DNA of 64,000 bases from Thiohalocapsa sp. (GCF_022340605.1 NZ_JAJDNQ010000094.1:1-64000); one strand, 5' to 3'. Shown: positions 17,825-28,430, numbered from the stretch's first letter. The notes: a model not told the origin generated them from the sequence alone. Numbers and translations are program-made.

Positions 17825-19627
17825 TTAGCGGCGCGCATTCTCCGTCCCTTGGTAAACCTCGGCCGAGGCGTTGGCGCGGCCGCTAACATCCGCACGCCGA
17901 CGCTGCTTTTCCTTGTGGAGCCGCACCGCGGCCATGGCGGCGTCGGTGACGGTGTACATCTCCAGCGTGGCTGACGCCTGGTCGTCGACGGGGGTGAGCG
18001 CCTGGTCCATGTAGTCCTTGGCGCGGGGGTCGCGCTTGAGGCGTTGGCGCTCGAGGGCGAGCGGGATCAGCATGGCGAGCGCCTTGCTGTAGCCGATCAG
18101 GGAGCGGCCCAGGTACTTCGGGTAGAAAAGAAACGGGTGCTCGATGGGCAGCCCCGGGCGGCGCTCGCGGCGCACGCGGCGGCGGATGAAGCCGCTCTCC
18201 AGCGGCTGCACGCCCTCGATACAGGCGTAGACGTAGACCGCGATGGACGACCCCATGATGTTGCCGGTGCTGACCCGGTTGGTGCGGCCTCGCCGCATCA
18301 GTGTCTTGATGTGCTCCACGCTGTAGAAGCTGCGCCAAGCGTCCCGAAAGGCGCCATGCCACTCATCCCGCGACATGACCGGGTGATCGGTGGTGATGTG
18401 GTTGAGATCGTAGTTGTTGAGGTCAGGGTCCATGCGCGCGCCGCGTGCGTAGAGCGCCTTGTGGTCGGCGGAGCCGGGGAGCGGGGTCAGGCAATAGAAC
18501 TGCACCCGATCCATGGGCAATTCGCGCTTGAGGATCTCGACATCGCGGCGAATGGTCTCCGGCGTATCACCGGGAAAGCCGATGATATAGCCGCCGTCGA
18601 TGAACACGCGGTGCTGGCGCCAGGCAAGCAGCATCGCGCGGTAGTCGGTGATTTTATTCTGCTTCTTGTTGGCGGCGACGAGGTTGTCCGGGTTGATATT
18701 CTCCAGCCCGATGAAGATGCGCTTGGTGCCTGCCGCCGCCGCCTTGTCGATGAAGCGAGGGATTTTATGGCACTGGGTGTCCACCTGCAGGGTCAGGTGA
18801 ACGCCGAGGCCCTGGCGCTTGAGTGCGATCAAGCGGTCGAAGATGGGTTCCCAATTCTTGTTGCGGGCGAAGTTGTCGTCGGTGATAAAAAAGCTCTTGA
18901 TCTGCTGGGTTGCATTCTCGCGGACGATGCGCTCGATGTCGTCGGGCGTGCGGAAGCGCGACTTGCGGCCATGCACGTTGATGATGGTGCAGAAGCTGCA
19001 GACGAAGGGGCAGCCCCGGCCGGCGTCGAAGCTGGTGAGCTGGCCCAAGGTGCGCTGCACGTATTCCCGGGGCATGTACGGCGGTGCGACGCCCTCGATG
19101 CCCGGCAGGTCCGCGAGGAAGTTGTAGATGGGCTTGAGCCTGCGCTCGCGGGCGTCTCTGAGAAAGTCGTCGAAGCGGTGCTCGATCTCGCCGGCGAAGA
19201 TGGAAACGCCGAGATCCATGGCCTCCTGGATCTCCGGCGTGACCTCCTGGAGCATCGACAGGACGCCGCTGACGTGGAAGCCGCCTATGGCGACTTGGAT
19301 GCCGTGGGCACGAAAGCGCCGGGCGATGTCCATGGCGCGGGGGAATTGGTTCGTTTGCACGCCCACCAGGGCAATCAGGCCATGGCCGCCGCTACGCTCG
19401 ATCATGGCCGTGAGCCGGTCGATGCGCACGCGCGTGTTCGTCTCGTCGATTGTCGTGATGCGAAGCGCAACGCCATCGCCGAGGACGCTTCGCTCCCCGG
19501 CGTCGCGGGCCAAGGCGTAGAGCGTCGCCAGGGTGTTGGACGGAATGCCGGAGCGCCACCAGCGGATGACGTAACCGTCGTCGTCGTAGTGGGACGGCTT
19601 GAGCAGGACGAGATGAAAGCTTTTCAC
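17825..19627 (-). CDS. B12-binding-type radical SAM protein
   Basis: This 600-residue protein has the radical SAM CxxxCxxC cluster motif as C206-x3-C210-x2-C213 in 'GCPFVCSFC'. It is preceded by a Rossmann-like N-terminal region (about residues 40-130, 'GLIALVGVQTNQFP' and 'VAIGGFHVSG') resembling the B12-binding domain of this superfamily. 'FITDDNFARN' and 'IIGFPGDTPETI' are typical core segments. The C-terminal 200 residues are basic and helical and do not match a domain I know. The start is GTG at 19627. No partner gene is tightly linked, so the substrate is unknown; enzymes of this class perform methylations, rearrangements or methylthiolations. Confidence 0.85.
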   Translation of the reverse strand: MKSFHLVLLKPSHYDDDGYVIRWWRSGIPSNTLATLYALARDAGERSVLGDGVALRITTIDETNTRVRIDRLTAMIERSGGHGLIALVGVQTNQFPRAMDIARRFRAHGIQVAIGGFHVSGVLSMLQEVTPEIQEAMDLGVSIFAGEIEHRFDDFLRDARERRLKPIYNFLADLPGIEGVAPPYMPREYVQRTLGQLTSFDAGRGCPFVCSFCTIINVHGRKSRFRTPDDIERIVRENATQQIKSFFITDDNFARNKNWEPIFDRLIALKRQGLGVHLTLQVDTQCHKIPRFIDKAAAAGTKRIFIGLENINPDNLVAANKKQNKITDYRAMLLAWRQHRVFIDGGYIIGFPGDTPETIRRDVEILKRELPMDRVQFYCLTPLPGSADHKALYARGARMDPDLNNYDLNHITTDHPVMSRDEWHGAFRDAWRSFYSVEHIKTLMRRGRTNRVSTGNIMGSSIAVYVYACIEGVQPLESGFIRRRVRRERRPGLPIEHPFLFYPKYLGRSLIGYSKALAMLIPLALERQRLKRDPRAKDYMDQALTPVDDQASATLEMYTVTDAAMAAVRLHKEKQRRRADVSGRANASAEVYQGTENARR

Positions 19628-19719
19628 CGAGCGGGCCTTTGCGCGTGAGGGCGCTCACACATTATCAGGTAATCCCTTGGTGTTGGTGAAAAATCGCCTG
19701 GCCGCAATTTGCGTCTATT

Positions 19720-19760
19720 CGCTCACGACCACGACCACGACAACGACAACGACAACGAAA
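19720..19760 (+). repeat. Hexamer repeat (GACCAC)/(GACAAC), partial copy of dispersed element
   Basis: Here 'attcgctcacgac' is followed by GACCAC and then GACAAC hexamers running into 'gaaagc'. It is the right half of the dispersed hexamer element; compare 34635, 59335 and 63897. Confidence 0.8.
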
Positions 19761-19841
19761 GCAAAGTCAGGTGACTCGCTGCACTAGGATGATCGGCGTC
19801 TCCACGGCAACGCAGGGATGCGTAACAACGGTGCGCAACAC

Positions 19842-19866
19842 AAAAAGGCCCCGCCTCGGCGGGGCC
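19842..19866 (-). terminator. Rho-independent terminator of the serine hydrolase gene
   Basis: A GC-only hairpin (ggccccgc / gcggggcc, 8-9 bp, loop of 2-4 bases) is followed on the minus strand by TTTTT. It lies 82 bp after the stop codon of the minus-strand serine hydrolase gene. Confidence 0.88.
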
Positions 19867-19948
19867 AAGCTTGCCTGCTCAAACGGAAGGGAAGTGGTGG
19901 GCTCTGCCGGGGGCGGCACTGCGCCGCCAGCGCCGCCGACGCGCGCGC

Positions 19949-20923
19949 TTACGCCAAACGGTGCTGGCTCTGCATGTACAGGTAGACCAGGTTGGACACT
20001 TCCCGAATGGCATTGCTGCGGTTGGTGATCCACCTGCCGTAGGCGCCGCTGCGGCTGGACTTCTCGATGATGCCGACGAAGGTGTAGGGCCGCGGCCGGC
20101 CGCGGCTGTCGCGGCTCTCGATGATGCCCATGTCGCCGCACAGCATCGCCGTGGAGCCCGTCTTGTCGTAGACGCGGACGTCCGACGGGATGTTTCTGAC
20201 GCCTTGGGTGATGCGATCGTGGTTGGGCAGCGCCATCAGATCGAGCACCTCCGACGAATAGGGCATCTGGCGGTGCCACTGAGCGAAGAGGAAGCGACTG
20301 TAGTCCCGCGCCGAGGCCCTGTTCCGATAGGTGCGACCATCGGATGGGATGTACTCGACGACGCTGGTCTGCCGGAACACCTGTGGCGCATTGCGCTTCA
20401 GCACGTATTCGGTGGCCTGTGGCCCCATGTTGCCGTTGTAGCGGCTGATGATCTGCATGATCTCGTTGGTGGCGCTGTTGCTGCTCTTGCGGATCATGTG
20501 CTCCATGGTGTCACGGGTGGCGGACGTGTAGTGGAGCCGGCCCGAGTTGTCGCGCAGGGTGTAGAAGAATGCCTGCGCAACGAACGGCTTGATCATGCTG
20601 GCCGTCTGGCGCGGCTCCTCCTCGTTGATGGAGACGAGCTTCTTGCGGCCGGTGAAGTCGTACACGGACCATGACGTCTTCTCGTCCCAGCGAATCTTGC
20701 CTTCCGCTCGCAGTTGCTTCACCAAATCCACCACGCGGGCTTGCAGCGTGGGGCCGCGCGTGGCGGCGCCGGCAACCAGCGGCAGGCCGGAGAGCAGCGC
20801 GCCGCCGGCGAGTGCGGAAAGCCCAAGGAAGGAACGCCGATCAAACAGCGGTGTCTCGCCGTTGTCGACGCGTGCGACTTCGTCTTGCGGACGGAGACAA
20901 TGGTCCTGCAGGAATCCTTGCAT
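19949..20923 (-). CDS. Tat-exported serine hydrolase, class A beta-lactamase/PBP fold
   Basis: This 324-residue protein carries the serine beta-lactamase triad of motifs: SxxK as 'ASMIK' (Ser109, Lys112), SxN as 'SSN' (147-149) and KTG (from Lys254). The N terminus has twin arginines in 'DRRSFLG' (residues 29-30) followed by a hydrophobic stretch to 'AGAA', which indicates Tat export. The longer than usual pre-RR segment is kept because the ATG at 20923 has 'gggggt' upstream. It could be a beta-lactamase, a D,D-peptidase or an esterase; the SSN in place of SDN and the lack of a recognisable omega-loop ExxxN motif argue against a typical class A lactamase. A clear terminator follows, and a strong hairpin lies in its leader. 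Confidence 0.8.
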   Translation of the reverse strand: MQGFLQDHCLRPQDEVARVDNGETPLFDRRSFLGLSALAGGALLSGLPLVAGAATRGPTLQARVVDLVKQLRAEGKIRWDEKTSWSVYDFTGRKKLVSINEEEPRQTASMIKPFVAQAFFYTLRDNSGRLHYTSATRDTMEHMIRKSSNSATNEIMQIISRYNGNMGPQATEYVLKRNAPQVFRQTSVVEYIPSDGRTYRNRASARDYSRFLFAQWHRQMPYSSEVLDLMALPNHDRITQGVRNIPSDVRVYDKTGSTAMLCGDMGIIESRDSRGRPRPYTFVGIIEKSSRSGAYGRWITNRSNAIREVSNLVYLYMQSQHRLA

Positions 20924-21230
20924 GATGAGTACCCCCAATACCGGCTTTTTCCGAATGGATAAAACCCGCCCGCGATGCCCGCGAACGGGCATCGCTCCCC
21001 CCGGAGTCAGGACGGGCCCCCACGAGCCGTTATGTTTGAGCAGAGCATAGGCGGGAGTAGTTAGAAATACAAGGCCGCCCGCACGGAAAAAACATCAATA
21101 ACTCAGTAGGGTCTGAGGTGTTCTTAAACCAAGGTGCCAGGTTTGTCCGGGTCCAGAGCGGCGCCGGCGCCGGCGCCAGCGCCGGCATCCGGCGTTGATG
21201 CTGTGCAGGTGGCCGTGTCTGCGCCCGGAC
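20924..21230. other. Gene-free interval upstream of the serine hydrolase
   Basis: This 307-bp interval contains the leader hairpin at 20972-20995 and a GGCGCC/GCCGGC-rich stretch at about 21162-21190. No credible gene is seen. Confidence 0.6.
20972..20995 (-). promoter_or_regulatory. Leader hairpin of the serine hydrolase gene
   Basis: A perfect 10-bp stem (gcgatgcccg / cgggcatcgc) closes a 4-base loop that reads TTCG on the minus strand. It lies about 50 bp upstream of the serine hydrolase ATG and is followed within about 10 bases by a short T run. It could act as an attenuator or as an RNA-stabilising leader hairpin; the role is inferred from shape only. Confidence 0.45.
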
Positions 21231-23090
21231 TCAGCCGAGCTTGCGGCGTGGGCGGCGCACTTCCTCGCTGGGCTCGTTGACGCCGCGCAGGTGGCTGGTG
21301 ACGATGATGCGGCTGTGGCGGTAGCGGCGGCGAGCACTGGGGTAGCTGGGCGTGCCCAGACGCGGGCGCATCGCATCGAGCTCGAAGAGCATGAAGTGCG
21401 GCGTGATGGCCCGCAGCCGGCGCAGCCGGGTGGTGACCCGCAGTTGCCGCGTGCGGATCTGGATGGGGCAGCCCACCGGCAACGAGCTGCGTGGCGAGGA
21501 GATGACGCACCAGCCGAGATCATCGTCGTAGGCCAACAGGCAGGGCACCTGTGCGGCGCTACTGTCGGTGCTGTCGTCGCCGACGGTGGCGAACACGTTC
21601 ACCAGCGTCCCGAAGCGTGCGCGGCGGGTGATGCCGATCAGGATCTGTCCGTCGTCGAGGCGCACGACACGTGCGACTTCGCCGATCATGGGCCGCAGAA
21701 AGCCCTCGTCGCCGATGCCGTAGATGGCGAGCGCACCCAGCGCGATGGGCTTGGTGTAGCGCGTCTCTTTGGTGCTCACCACGATGTGTTGGTCCGACTG
21801 CTGCAGCACCAGCCATTCCGTGCCGGCCGTGGCTGCCACATCGTCGCCTTGGGTCGCTGAGCGACCGGCGAAGGCGGCATTGCGCAGCAGTTGGTCGCGC
21901 TTCGCCTGGTCGCTGGTGAAGACCGTCTGCAGGTGCTGGCTCACCCGGTCGAAGCCGGTCTCCAGGCGGAAGTCGCAGCGGTGACGGTCCGTCTCGCTGG
22001 GTCGATGCGGCGGCACGCCGTGTTCCAGGTTGCGTAGCATGGCGCGCAGGATCGGTCGGCGCGCCAGCGGTGGCAGACCGGCGAGACAATTGGCCGTGGT
22101 GCTGGCGACCTGCGTCAGATGCTGACGCCCGGTTTCCTTGTCGCGGCGGACCGCGTCAGCCAGTACGTTGCAGTCGATGAGGATGCGGTGGGTGCTGCCC
22201 TGCTCGGCGGAGCGCCGCGGGGGCGCGTCCTGGTGCGCATGGGTGAAGCGCACGACACCGCCGACGGCCGTCTTCGGCAGGTAGGTGATGACGAGCGCGT
22301 CCGGCATTGCCGTGCAGTAGCTGTCGAGGAAACGCTGGCGGCGCTTGCTCCAGGCGAAGCAGTCGAACAGGCCGAAGGCCTGAATCAGCGTGTAGATGCG
22401 CAGCGCCCGCGTGGTGCCGTCGCTGTCCAGCAGCAGCCGATCGTCGCAAAGCGCCGGCACTGGCGTGTCTTCAGCCCCCGCCCGGCTGAGCAGGCAGAAC
22501 AGGGTGTTGACCGTCTGCCAGGCGCCCCGCGGCAGTGGCTGGTAGCGCAGCGCCCGCAAGCGCTGCTGCAGGTGAGCGAGCTCGAGTACGCGCACGGATG
22601 CCTCGAGTATCCGCGCCTGCTCGGCGCGGCCATGGCGCTCATCGATGCGGTAGTCCGCCTCCACCACCAGCTGATAGCTCGCGCTCAGGGCGTGGATGGC
22701 CTGGTCGGCCATGTCCAGCAACTCGCGCTGGGGCTGCGGCTCGGGAACGCCGTCTTCGTTCTTGCGCAGGGCATCGCGGGCCGCGGCCAGCGTCGGCCAA
22801 AGCCGCTGCTGGAGACCCGTGGTGATCTTCAGGCGCTTCGCGGCGGCCAGGTTGGAGCGGTTCAGGCCGCGCGCCTGGAACAGCGCTTCCTTCAGTAACT
22901 GCTGAGGCGATTCGAAATCGTCGTCCAGATTGCGCAGCAGCTTACCGGGTGAGGCGAGCCCACCGCTTGACCACTGCGCCGGCGAGGCAACCGAGAACTT
23001 GAGCTCGAGCCGATCTGTATGCGCGGACCGATTGCGGAAGAACATCCTCACGCCTGCACGCCAAGGCTCGCCCGGGAGAAGCTGTTGCAC
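21231..23090 (-). CDS. Conserved-looking protein of unknown function (about 600 aa)
   Basis: The frame encodes 619 residues from GTG at 23090, or 604 from ATG at 23045; the latter begins 'MFFRNRSAHTDRLELKF' and may be the true start. No signal peptide or membrane helix is visible. The N-terminal two thirds are helical and Leu/Arg-rich with a possible coiled coil near residues 75-200. The C-terminal 180 residues are beta-rich ('ALAIYGIGDEGF', 'GEVARVVRLDDGQILIGI', 'TLVNVFATVGDD') and could be a small barrel of the PilZ or SH3 kind, but I see no RxxxR or DxSxxG c-di-GMP motif. No family is assigned. The gene stands alone. Confidence 0.7.
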   Translation of the reverse strand: MQQLLPGEPWRAGVRMFFRNRSAHTDRLELKFSVASPAQWSSGGLASPGKLLRNLDDDFESPQQLLKEALFQARGLNRSNLAAAKRLKITTGLQQRLWPTLAAARDALRKNEDGVPEPQPQRELLDMADQAIHALSASYQLVVEADYRIDERHGRAEQARILEASVRVLELAHLQQRLRALRYQPLPRGAWQTVNTLFCLLSRAGAEDTPVPALCDDRLLLDSDGTTRALRIYTLIQAFGLFDCFAWSKRRQRFLDSYCTAMPDALVITYLPKTAVGGVVRFTHAHQDAPPRRSAEQGSTHRILIDCNVLADAVRRDKETGRQHLTQVASTTANCLAGLPPLARRPILRAMLRNLEHGVPPHRPSETDRHRCDFRLETGFDRVSQHLQTVFTSDQAKRDQLLRNAAFAGRSATQGDDVAATAGTEWLVLQQSDQHIVVSTKETRYTKPIALGALAIYGIGDEGFLRPMIGEVARVVRLDDGQILIGITRRARFGTLVNVFATVGDDSTDSSAAQVPCLLAYDDDLGWCVISSPRSSLPVGCPIQIRTRQLRVTTRLRRLRAITPHFMLFELDAMRPRLGTPSYPSARRRYRHSRIIVTSHLRGVNEPSEEVRRPRRKLG

Positions 23091-23482
23091 GTCCGTAAGG
23101 CGCAGGATCCGTGCTGCTGCATGCGACGCAGGCAGCTGCGGGACCGCCGCCTGTGTTCGGGATGGAGCGTGCCGATCCGGGCGCCCGGTTCTCGGGTCTG
23201 TTCGGCAGCGCCAGCCGCGCCTCGTTTTGCTGTGCGTAGTCGCCTGTCGTCACCTTGTGGCCTGTCCACTGGCGGTGCGTACGGCTCGTTGTGTCGCGGT
23301 GCCGTTCTCCAGCCGGGAGTCTCTCTGCCCGCGTCCTTTAAGGATACGCCACGCGAGGTCGAGCGCGCGTGCACGCGGTCACAGATCCATCGGTGCGGAT
23401 GGTGCTACGGAGGCGCCGATGCGTCGGCGTTTCCCTTCAGACGCCGACCGGAGCCATTGGCGGCGTGGCGGTTGCGGTGTGC
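23091..23482. other. Gene-free interval
   Basis: These 392 bp lie between the unknown 600-residue protein and the PHA-type gene. Short frames exist on both strands but none has a plausible start, ribosome-binding site or composition. No repeat of the families seen elsewhere was found here. Confidence 0.5.
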
Positions 23483-23794
23483 TCAGATTCCGTCTTCCGG
23501 CAGTGGCGCCGCCCCGCGGGCGGCGAGCGTCTCGTCCACCTTTGCGGCGATTTGCTGCTCGATCTGGCCGGCGATCGCCGACAGCAGCAGACCGAGTTGG
23601 ATGGTGAGGTCGAGCGAGTTGTCGCTCACCGTGATTTGGCCCGACACGCCCGTGCGCGCGAAGCACAGGGTATCTCCCTCCCACTCGTACTCGGCGCCAT
23701 AGTCGCTCTCGATGCGTTGCGCGATGCGCTCCACCTCGGTCTTGGCGTCGGCGAGCGACAGGGTGTGGGTACGCACGATATGGATTATCGACAT
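23483..23794 (-). CDS. Polyhydroxyalkanoic acid system-type protein
   Basis: This 103-residue protein has the form of the short 'PHA granule region' family: 'MSIIHIVRTHTLSLADAK' at the N terminus, a central beta segment ('GDTLCFARTGVSGQITVSDNSLDLTIQLG') and a C-terminal helix with 'IEQQIAAKVDETLA'. These proteins fold like SRPBCC/START-like half domains and often lie near polyhydroxyalkanoate genes, but no phaC or phaP is present here. The ATG at 23794 has 'aggag' upstream and was preferred over a longer frame to 23845. Confidence 0.75.
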   Translation of the reverse strand: MSIIHIVRTHTLSLADAKTEVERIAQRIESDYGAEYEWEGDTLCFARTGVSGQITVSDNSLDLTIQLGLLLSAIAGQIEQQIAAKVDETLAARGAAPLPEDGI

Positions 23795-23997
23795 GCTTCT
23801 CGGTCTCCTAGGCGGCGCCGGTGGGACGCGCCGCGACGTCGTCATCTGCTATGGGCACGGTGGCGGGCCCGGTTCTGTGGTGTTGGGGCGGGCGCGGGCC
23901 CGCTCGGCGTTTGCGGCCGGCCGTAGCCCCGGCCGGCCCGGTGGGCCGGCGCAAAGAGGGTATTACAGATGGTGTCCGGATTGCGCGACGGGCGGTC

Positions 23998-24729
23998 TCA
24001 GGCGTCGGCTGCGCGGCGCTCGGCCAAGGCGCGCCGAAAGGCCGCGGAGCGCCGGTCGCCGCCGCGGGGCTGCGGGCGCGTGCGGCGGTTCAGCTTGCTT
24101 TCCACCTCGCGGCAGAAGGCGTCGTCGCCAAGTACCCAGGCCTTGTTGGTGGCGTCGCGCAGGCGCTGCACGAAGGCCGGCTCCATAGGCGTCGAGAAGG
24201 CGTCCGCATAGGCGGCCCGCCGCGCCGAATCGTTGTCGCCGAGCGCGAGGTAGACGGCATGCGGCCGGACCAGCTCGTCCTCGGCGCCGAGGGCGTTGGC
24301 GGCGTGGCTGGACCACTCGTAGCCGCTTGGGCTGTCCACCACGCCGGCGCGCACGGGGTTCAACTCGATGTACCGGCAGACGGGCAGCAGGAACTGGTGC
24401 GGAGAGACGAGGGTGGCGCGGTAGCGGCCGTCCCACAGTGTGCCGGTGCGCCCGTAACGCTGGTTGGCGTGCTGGACGTAGTAACGACCCGTGTATTGCA
24501 TCAGCTTGCCGATGCCCTCGCCGCTCTCTGGGGTCAGCAGCAGATGGAAGTGGGTTGGCATCAGCACATAGGCGTGGATCGCGCATTGGAAGCGCTCTGC
24601 GGCGTCGCGCAGCGTGGACCACAGCACCCAGAAGTCGTCCTCGTCGTGGAGGATAGTCAGCCCGTTGTTGCCACGTTGAATCACGTGTTGGGGATAACCT
24701 GGAAGGATGAATCGCGGTAGCCTTGCCAT
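23998..24729 (-). CDS. REP-associated tyrosine transposase (RAYT, Y1_Tnp family)
   Basis: This 243-residue Y1/HUH nuclease begins 'MARLPRFILPGYPQHVIQRG', which is diagnostic for REP-associated transposases. The HUH-type metal motif is 'HFHLLL' (about residues 60-65), and a catalytic Tyr is available in 'MQYTGRYYVQHAN'. The family-typical 'RYIELNPVRAGVV' and 'YEWSS' segments follow. RAYTs cut single-stranded hairpins bearing a 5' GTAG-type tetranucleotide, and such hairpins are scattered through this window. No inverted repeats or partner genes make it a self-mobile IS. Immediately downstream, 23908-23954 is a run of GGCCGG palindromes that could be its own REP pair. Confidence 0.93.
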   Translation of the reverse strand: MARLPRFILPGYPQHVIQRGNNGLTILHDEDDFWVLWSTLRDAAERFQCAIHAYVLMPTHFHLLLTPESGEGIGKLMQYTGRYYVQHANQRYGRTGTLWDGRYRATLVSPHQFLLPVCRYIELNPVRAGVVDSPSGYEWSSHAANALGAEDELVRPHAVYLALGDNDSARRAAYADAFSTPMEPAFVQRLRDATNKAWVLGDDAFCREVESKLNRRTRPQPRGGDRRSAAFRRALAERRAADA

Positions 24730-24866
24730 GGCGTCGGTCCCTGTTGCTACAGAACCTGATTCGAGTATAGCCGAGCGCCAGCGTACGTCCGCGGAGACCT
24801 GCACGCGTACCCTGTCGCGTTGCCGAATAAGCTAAAATTGGCGGTTTTCCCGACGGACATCGCACC

Positions 24867-25965
24867 ATGCAAGACATCAATCCGATCCGTGCGCAGATCG
24901 CCGACCTCCAGGGACGCGTGCAGTCCCTGAGGGGGTATCTTTGACTATGCCGGCAAGAAGGAACGGCTGACCGAGGTCCTGCGGGAGCTCGAAGATCCCA
25001 ACATCTGGTCCGACCCCGAGCGTGCTCAGGCCCTGGGCCGTGAGCGGGTGGCGCTGGAGCAGGTCGTCATCACCGTCGAGGAGCTGGATGCCGGACTCGG
25101 CGATGCGTCCGACCTGCTCGACATGGCCGCGGAAGAGAACGACGCCGACACCATCGATGCCGTCGCCGCGGACCTAGCGGGCTACGAGCAGCGCGTCGGC
25201 GAGCTGGAGTTCCGCCGCATGTTCTCCGGCAAGATGGATGCCGCCAACGCCTTCCTGGACATCCAGGCCGGCTCCGGCGGCACCGAGGCCCAGGACTGGG
25301 CCGAGATGCTGCTGCGCATGTACCTGCGCTGGGCGGAGCAGCACGGCTTCAAGGCGGAGCTAATGGAGGCCTCGCCCGGCGACGTGGCCGGCATCAAGTC
25401 CGCTACCGTCGCCGTGCAGGGCGACCATGCCTTCGGCTGGCTGCGCACCGAGACCGGTGTGCACCGGCTGGTGCGCAAGTCGCCGTTCGACTCGGGTAAC
25501 CGCCGTCACACGTCCTTCGCGGCCGTGTTCGTGTCGCCGGAGATCGACGATTCGGTGGCCATCGAGATCAACCCGGCGGACCTGCGCATCGACGTCTACC
25601 GCGCCTCCGGCGCTGGCGGCCAGCACGTGAATCGCACCGAGTCCGCCGTGCGCATCACCCACATGCCGACCGGCATCGTGACCCAGTGCCAGAACGACCG
25701 CTCCCAGCACAAGAACAAGGACCAGGCCATGAAGCAGCTCAAGGCCAAGCTCTATGAGCTTGAGATGCAGAAGCGCCGCGAGACCGCCCAGGCGGTGGAG
25801 GACAGCAAGGCTGACATCGGCTGGGGCAGCCAGATCCGCTCGTACGTGTTGGATCAGTCCCGCATCAAGGATCTGCGCACCAACATCGAGACCGGCAATA
25901 CCCAGGCGGTGCTCGACGGCGGGCTGGATCAGTTCATCGAGGCGAGTCTGAAGAGCGGACTCTAA
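24867..25965 (+). CDS. prfB: Peptide chain release factor 2, programmed +1 frameshift
   Basis: The gene is read in two frames joined by a +1 shift. Codons 1-25 run from ATG 24867 to CTT, followed by in-frame TGA (24942-24944). Reading continues in the next frame from GAC at 24943 to the stop at 25965, giving 365 residues, the length of E. coli RF2. The product shows the RF2 specificity tripeptide SPF ('[12 protein letters not shown]') and the catalytic GGQ ('[15 protein letters not shown]'). RF2 ends translation at UGA and UAA. The frameshift makes synthesis self-limiting: low RF2 slows UGA decoding and favours the shift. lysS follows on the same strand, as in many gammaproteobacteria. An annotation starting at 25048 would miss the N terminus. 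Confidence 0.97.
24930..24945 (+). promoter_or_regulatory. prfB: prfB programmed frameshift signal
   Basis: The Shine-Dalgarno-like AGGGGG (24930-24935), TAT, then CTT-TGA-C (24939-24945) is the canonical RF2 recoding site: slippery CUU in the P site, weak UGA context, and an internal SD element three bases upstream. Confidence 0.97.
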
Positions 25966-26037
25966 AGATCAGGGGCTAGGCATAGGGCGGCCTAGCGATG
26001 GCGTAACGCGATAATCAATGGCTTGCCCTGCCGCAAC

Positions 26038-26067
26038 GTCGGGTTACGCTGCGCTAACCCGACCTAC
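26038..26067 (-). repeat. REP hairpin with GTAG head (family A)
   Basis: On the minus strand: GTAG, then GTCGGGTTA, an 8-base loop, and TAACCCGAC. It is a perfect 9-bp stem between prfB and lysS and a likely RAYT-type REP. Confidence 0.9.
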
Positions 26068-26194
26068 ACTGGCCGTGTTTCCGCGCGGAACAAGAATGCT
26101 CGCCCTGTGTGCAGGGCGGAGAGGCGAGGCGCATCCGCCGCACGAAAACACCGGGCCGCAGCGACCGCACGTTCAAGATGATGTAACTGGAACC

Positions 26195-27733
<1,539 letters not shown>

Positions 27734-27885
27734 CGATCTCGGTGCTCCAAGGCAAGCATCCGCAGAGGGCTCGCGCAATGACGCAGCGACGCAACGCTTG
27801 ATTGCGCGCGCTGGTGTGGATGTGGCCCGAAGCCCATTGCTCTGTTTGGACCACCGGCCAGCTGCGTCGCGCGGCGCTGGTTCCC

Positions 27886-28329
27886 TTAGGCGGCATCACC
27901 ATCCTCGGGCCAGAACCCGCCATCCATGATCTGCTCGAAGGACCAGGGCAGCGACGGCGGAAAGCTCGCTTCCGGCAGGCCCGTCTCTCTTGAGGCGAGC
28001 AGGGTCGCATCGCCGTAGGCGGCGGCCAGGATCTCCGGCAGCTTGGCCTTCAGGCTGGGGTTGTCCGCAAGATGGCGCTCGATGTCGCGCCGCTGCACCT
28101 TGATGGTGGCGCGCCAGGAGTTGCCCCGTAGCATCGGCTGGACTTGCCACTTGAGCAGGTGCATCAGCAATATCGCCAGCCTGCTCAGCAGCTCGCGCTT
28201 TTCGCGGCGGCCCATGCTCTCGATCTCCTCGGCGATGTGCTCGATGTCCGCTTGCGCGAGCTGGCCGGAACGGAGCAGCTTGGTCTGCTGTTCCGCCCAG
28301 GCGTAGAAGTCGGTGTCGTAGAGTGTCAT
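27886..28329 (-). CDS. DUF29 family protein
   Basis: This 147-residue protein begins 'MTLYDTDFYAWAEQQ', followed by 'LLRSGQLAQADIEHIAEEI' and 'RRELLSRLAILLMHLLKWQ'-type helices, the diagnostic pattern of DUF29, a helical family abundant in cyanobacteria and purple sulfur bacteria. Function unknown; several members lie near toxin-antitoxin or mobile genes. The ATG at 28329 is the family start; the longer frame to 28506 reads into REP DNA. Confidence 0.9.
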   Translation of the reverse strand: MTLYDTDFYAWAEQQTKLLRSGQLAQADIEHIAEEIESMGRREKRELLSRLAILLMHLLKWQVQPMLRGNSWRATIKVQRRDIERHLADNPSLKAKLPEILAAAYGDATLLASRETGLPEASFPPSLPWSFEQIMDGGFWPEDGDAA

Positions 28330-28430
28330 CGGATGGCTGGCCTCGTCCGGGTGCTCGGTGCTGGGGGCGGCATAGCGCCGGTGCAGGGACTTCGCGCCCG
28401 CTCGTCTGGTGATCTGGTTGCGATGCTCTG

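Noticed and set aside
26018-26194. 59-residue N-terminal extension of LysS
   Set aside because: It reads through the REP hairpin at 26038; ATG 26195 matches the family N terminus.
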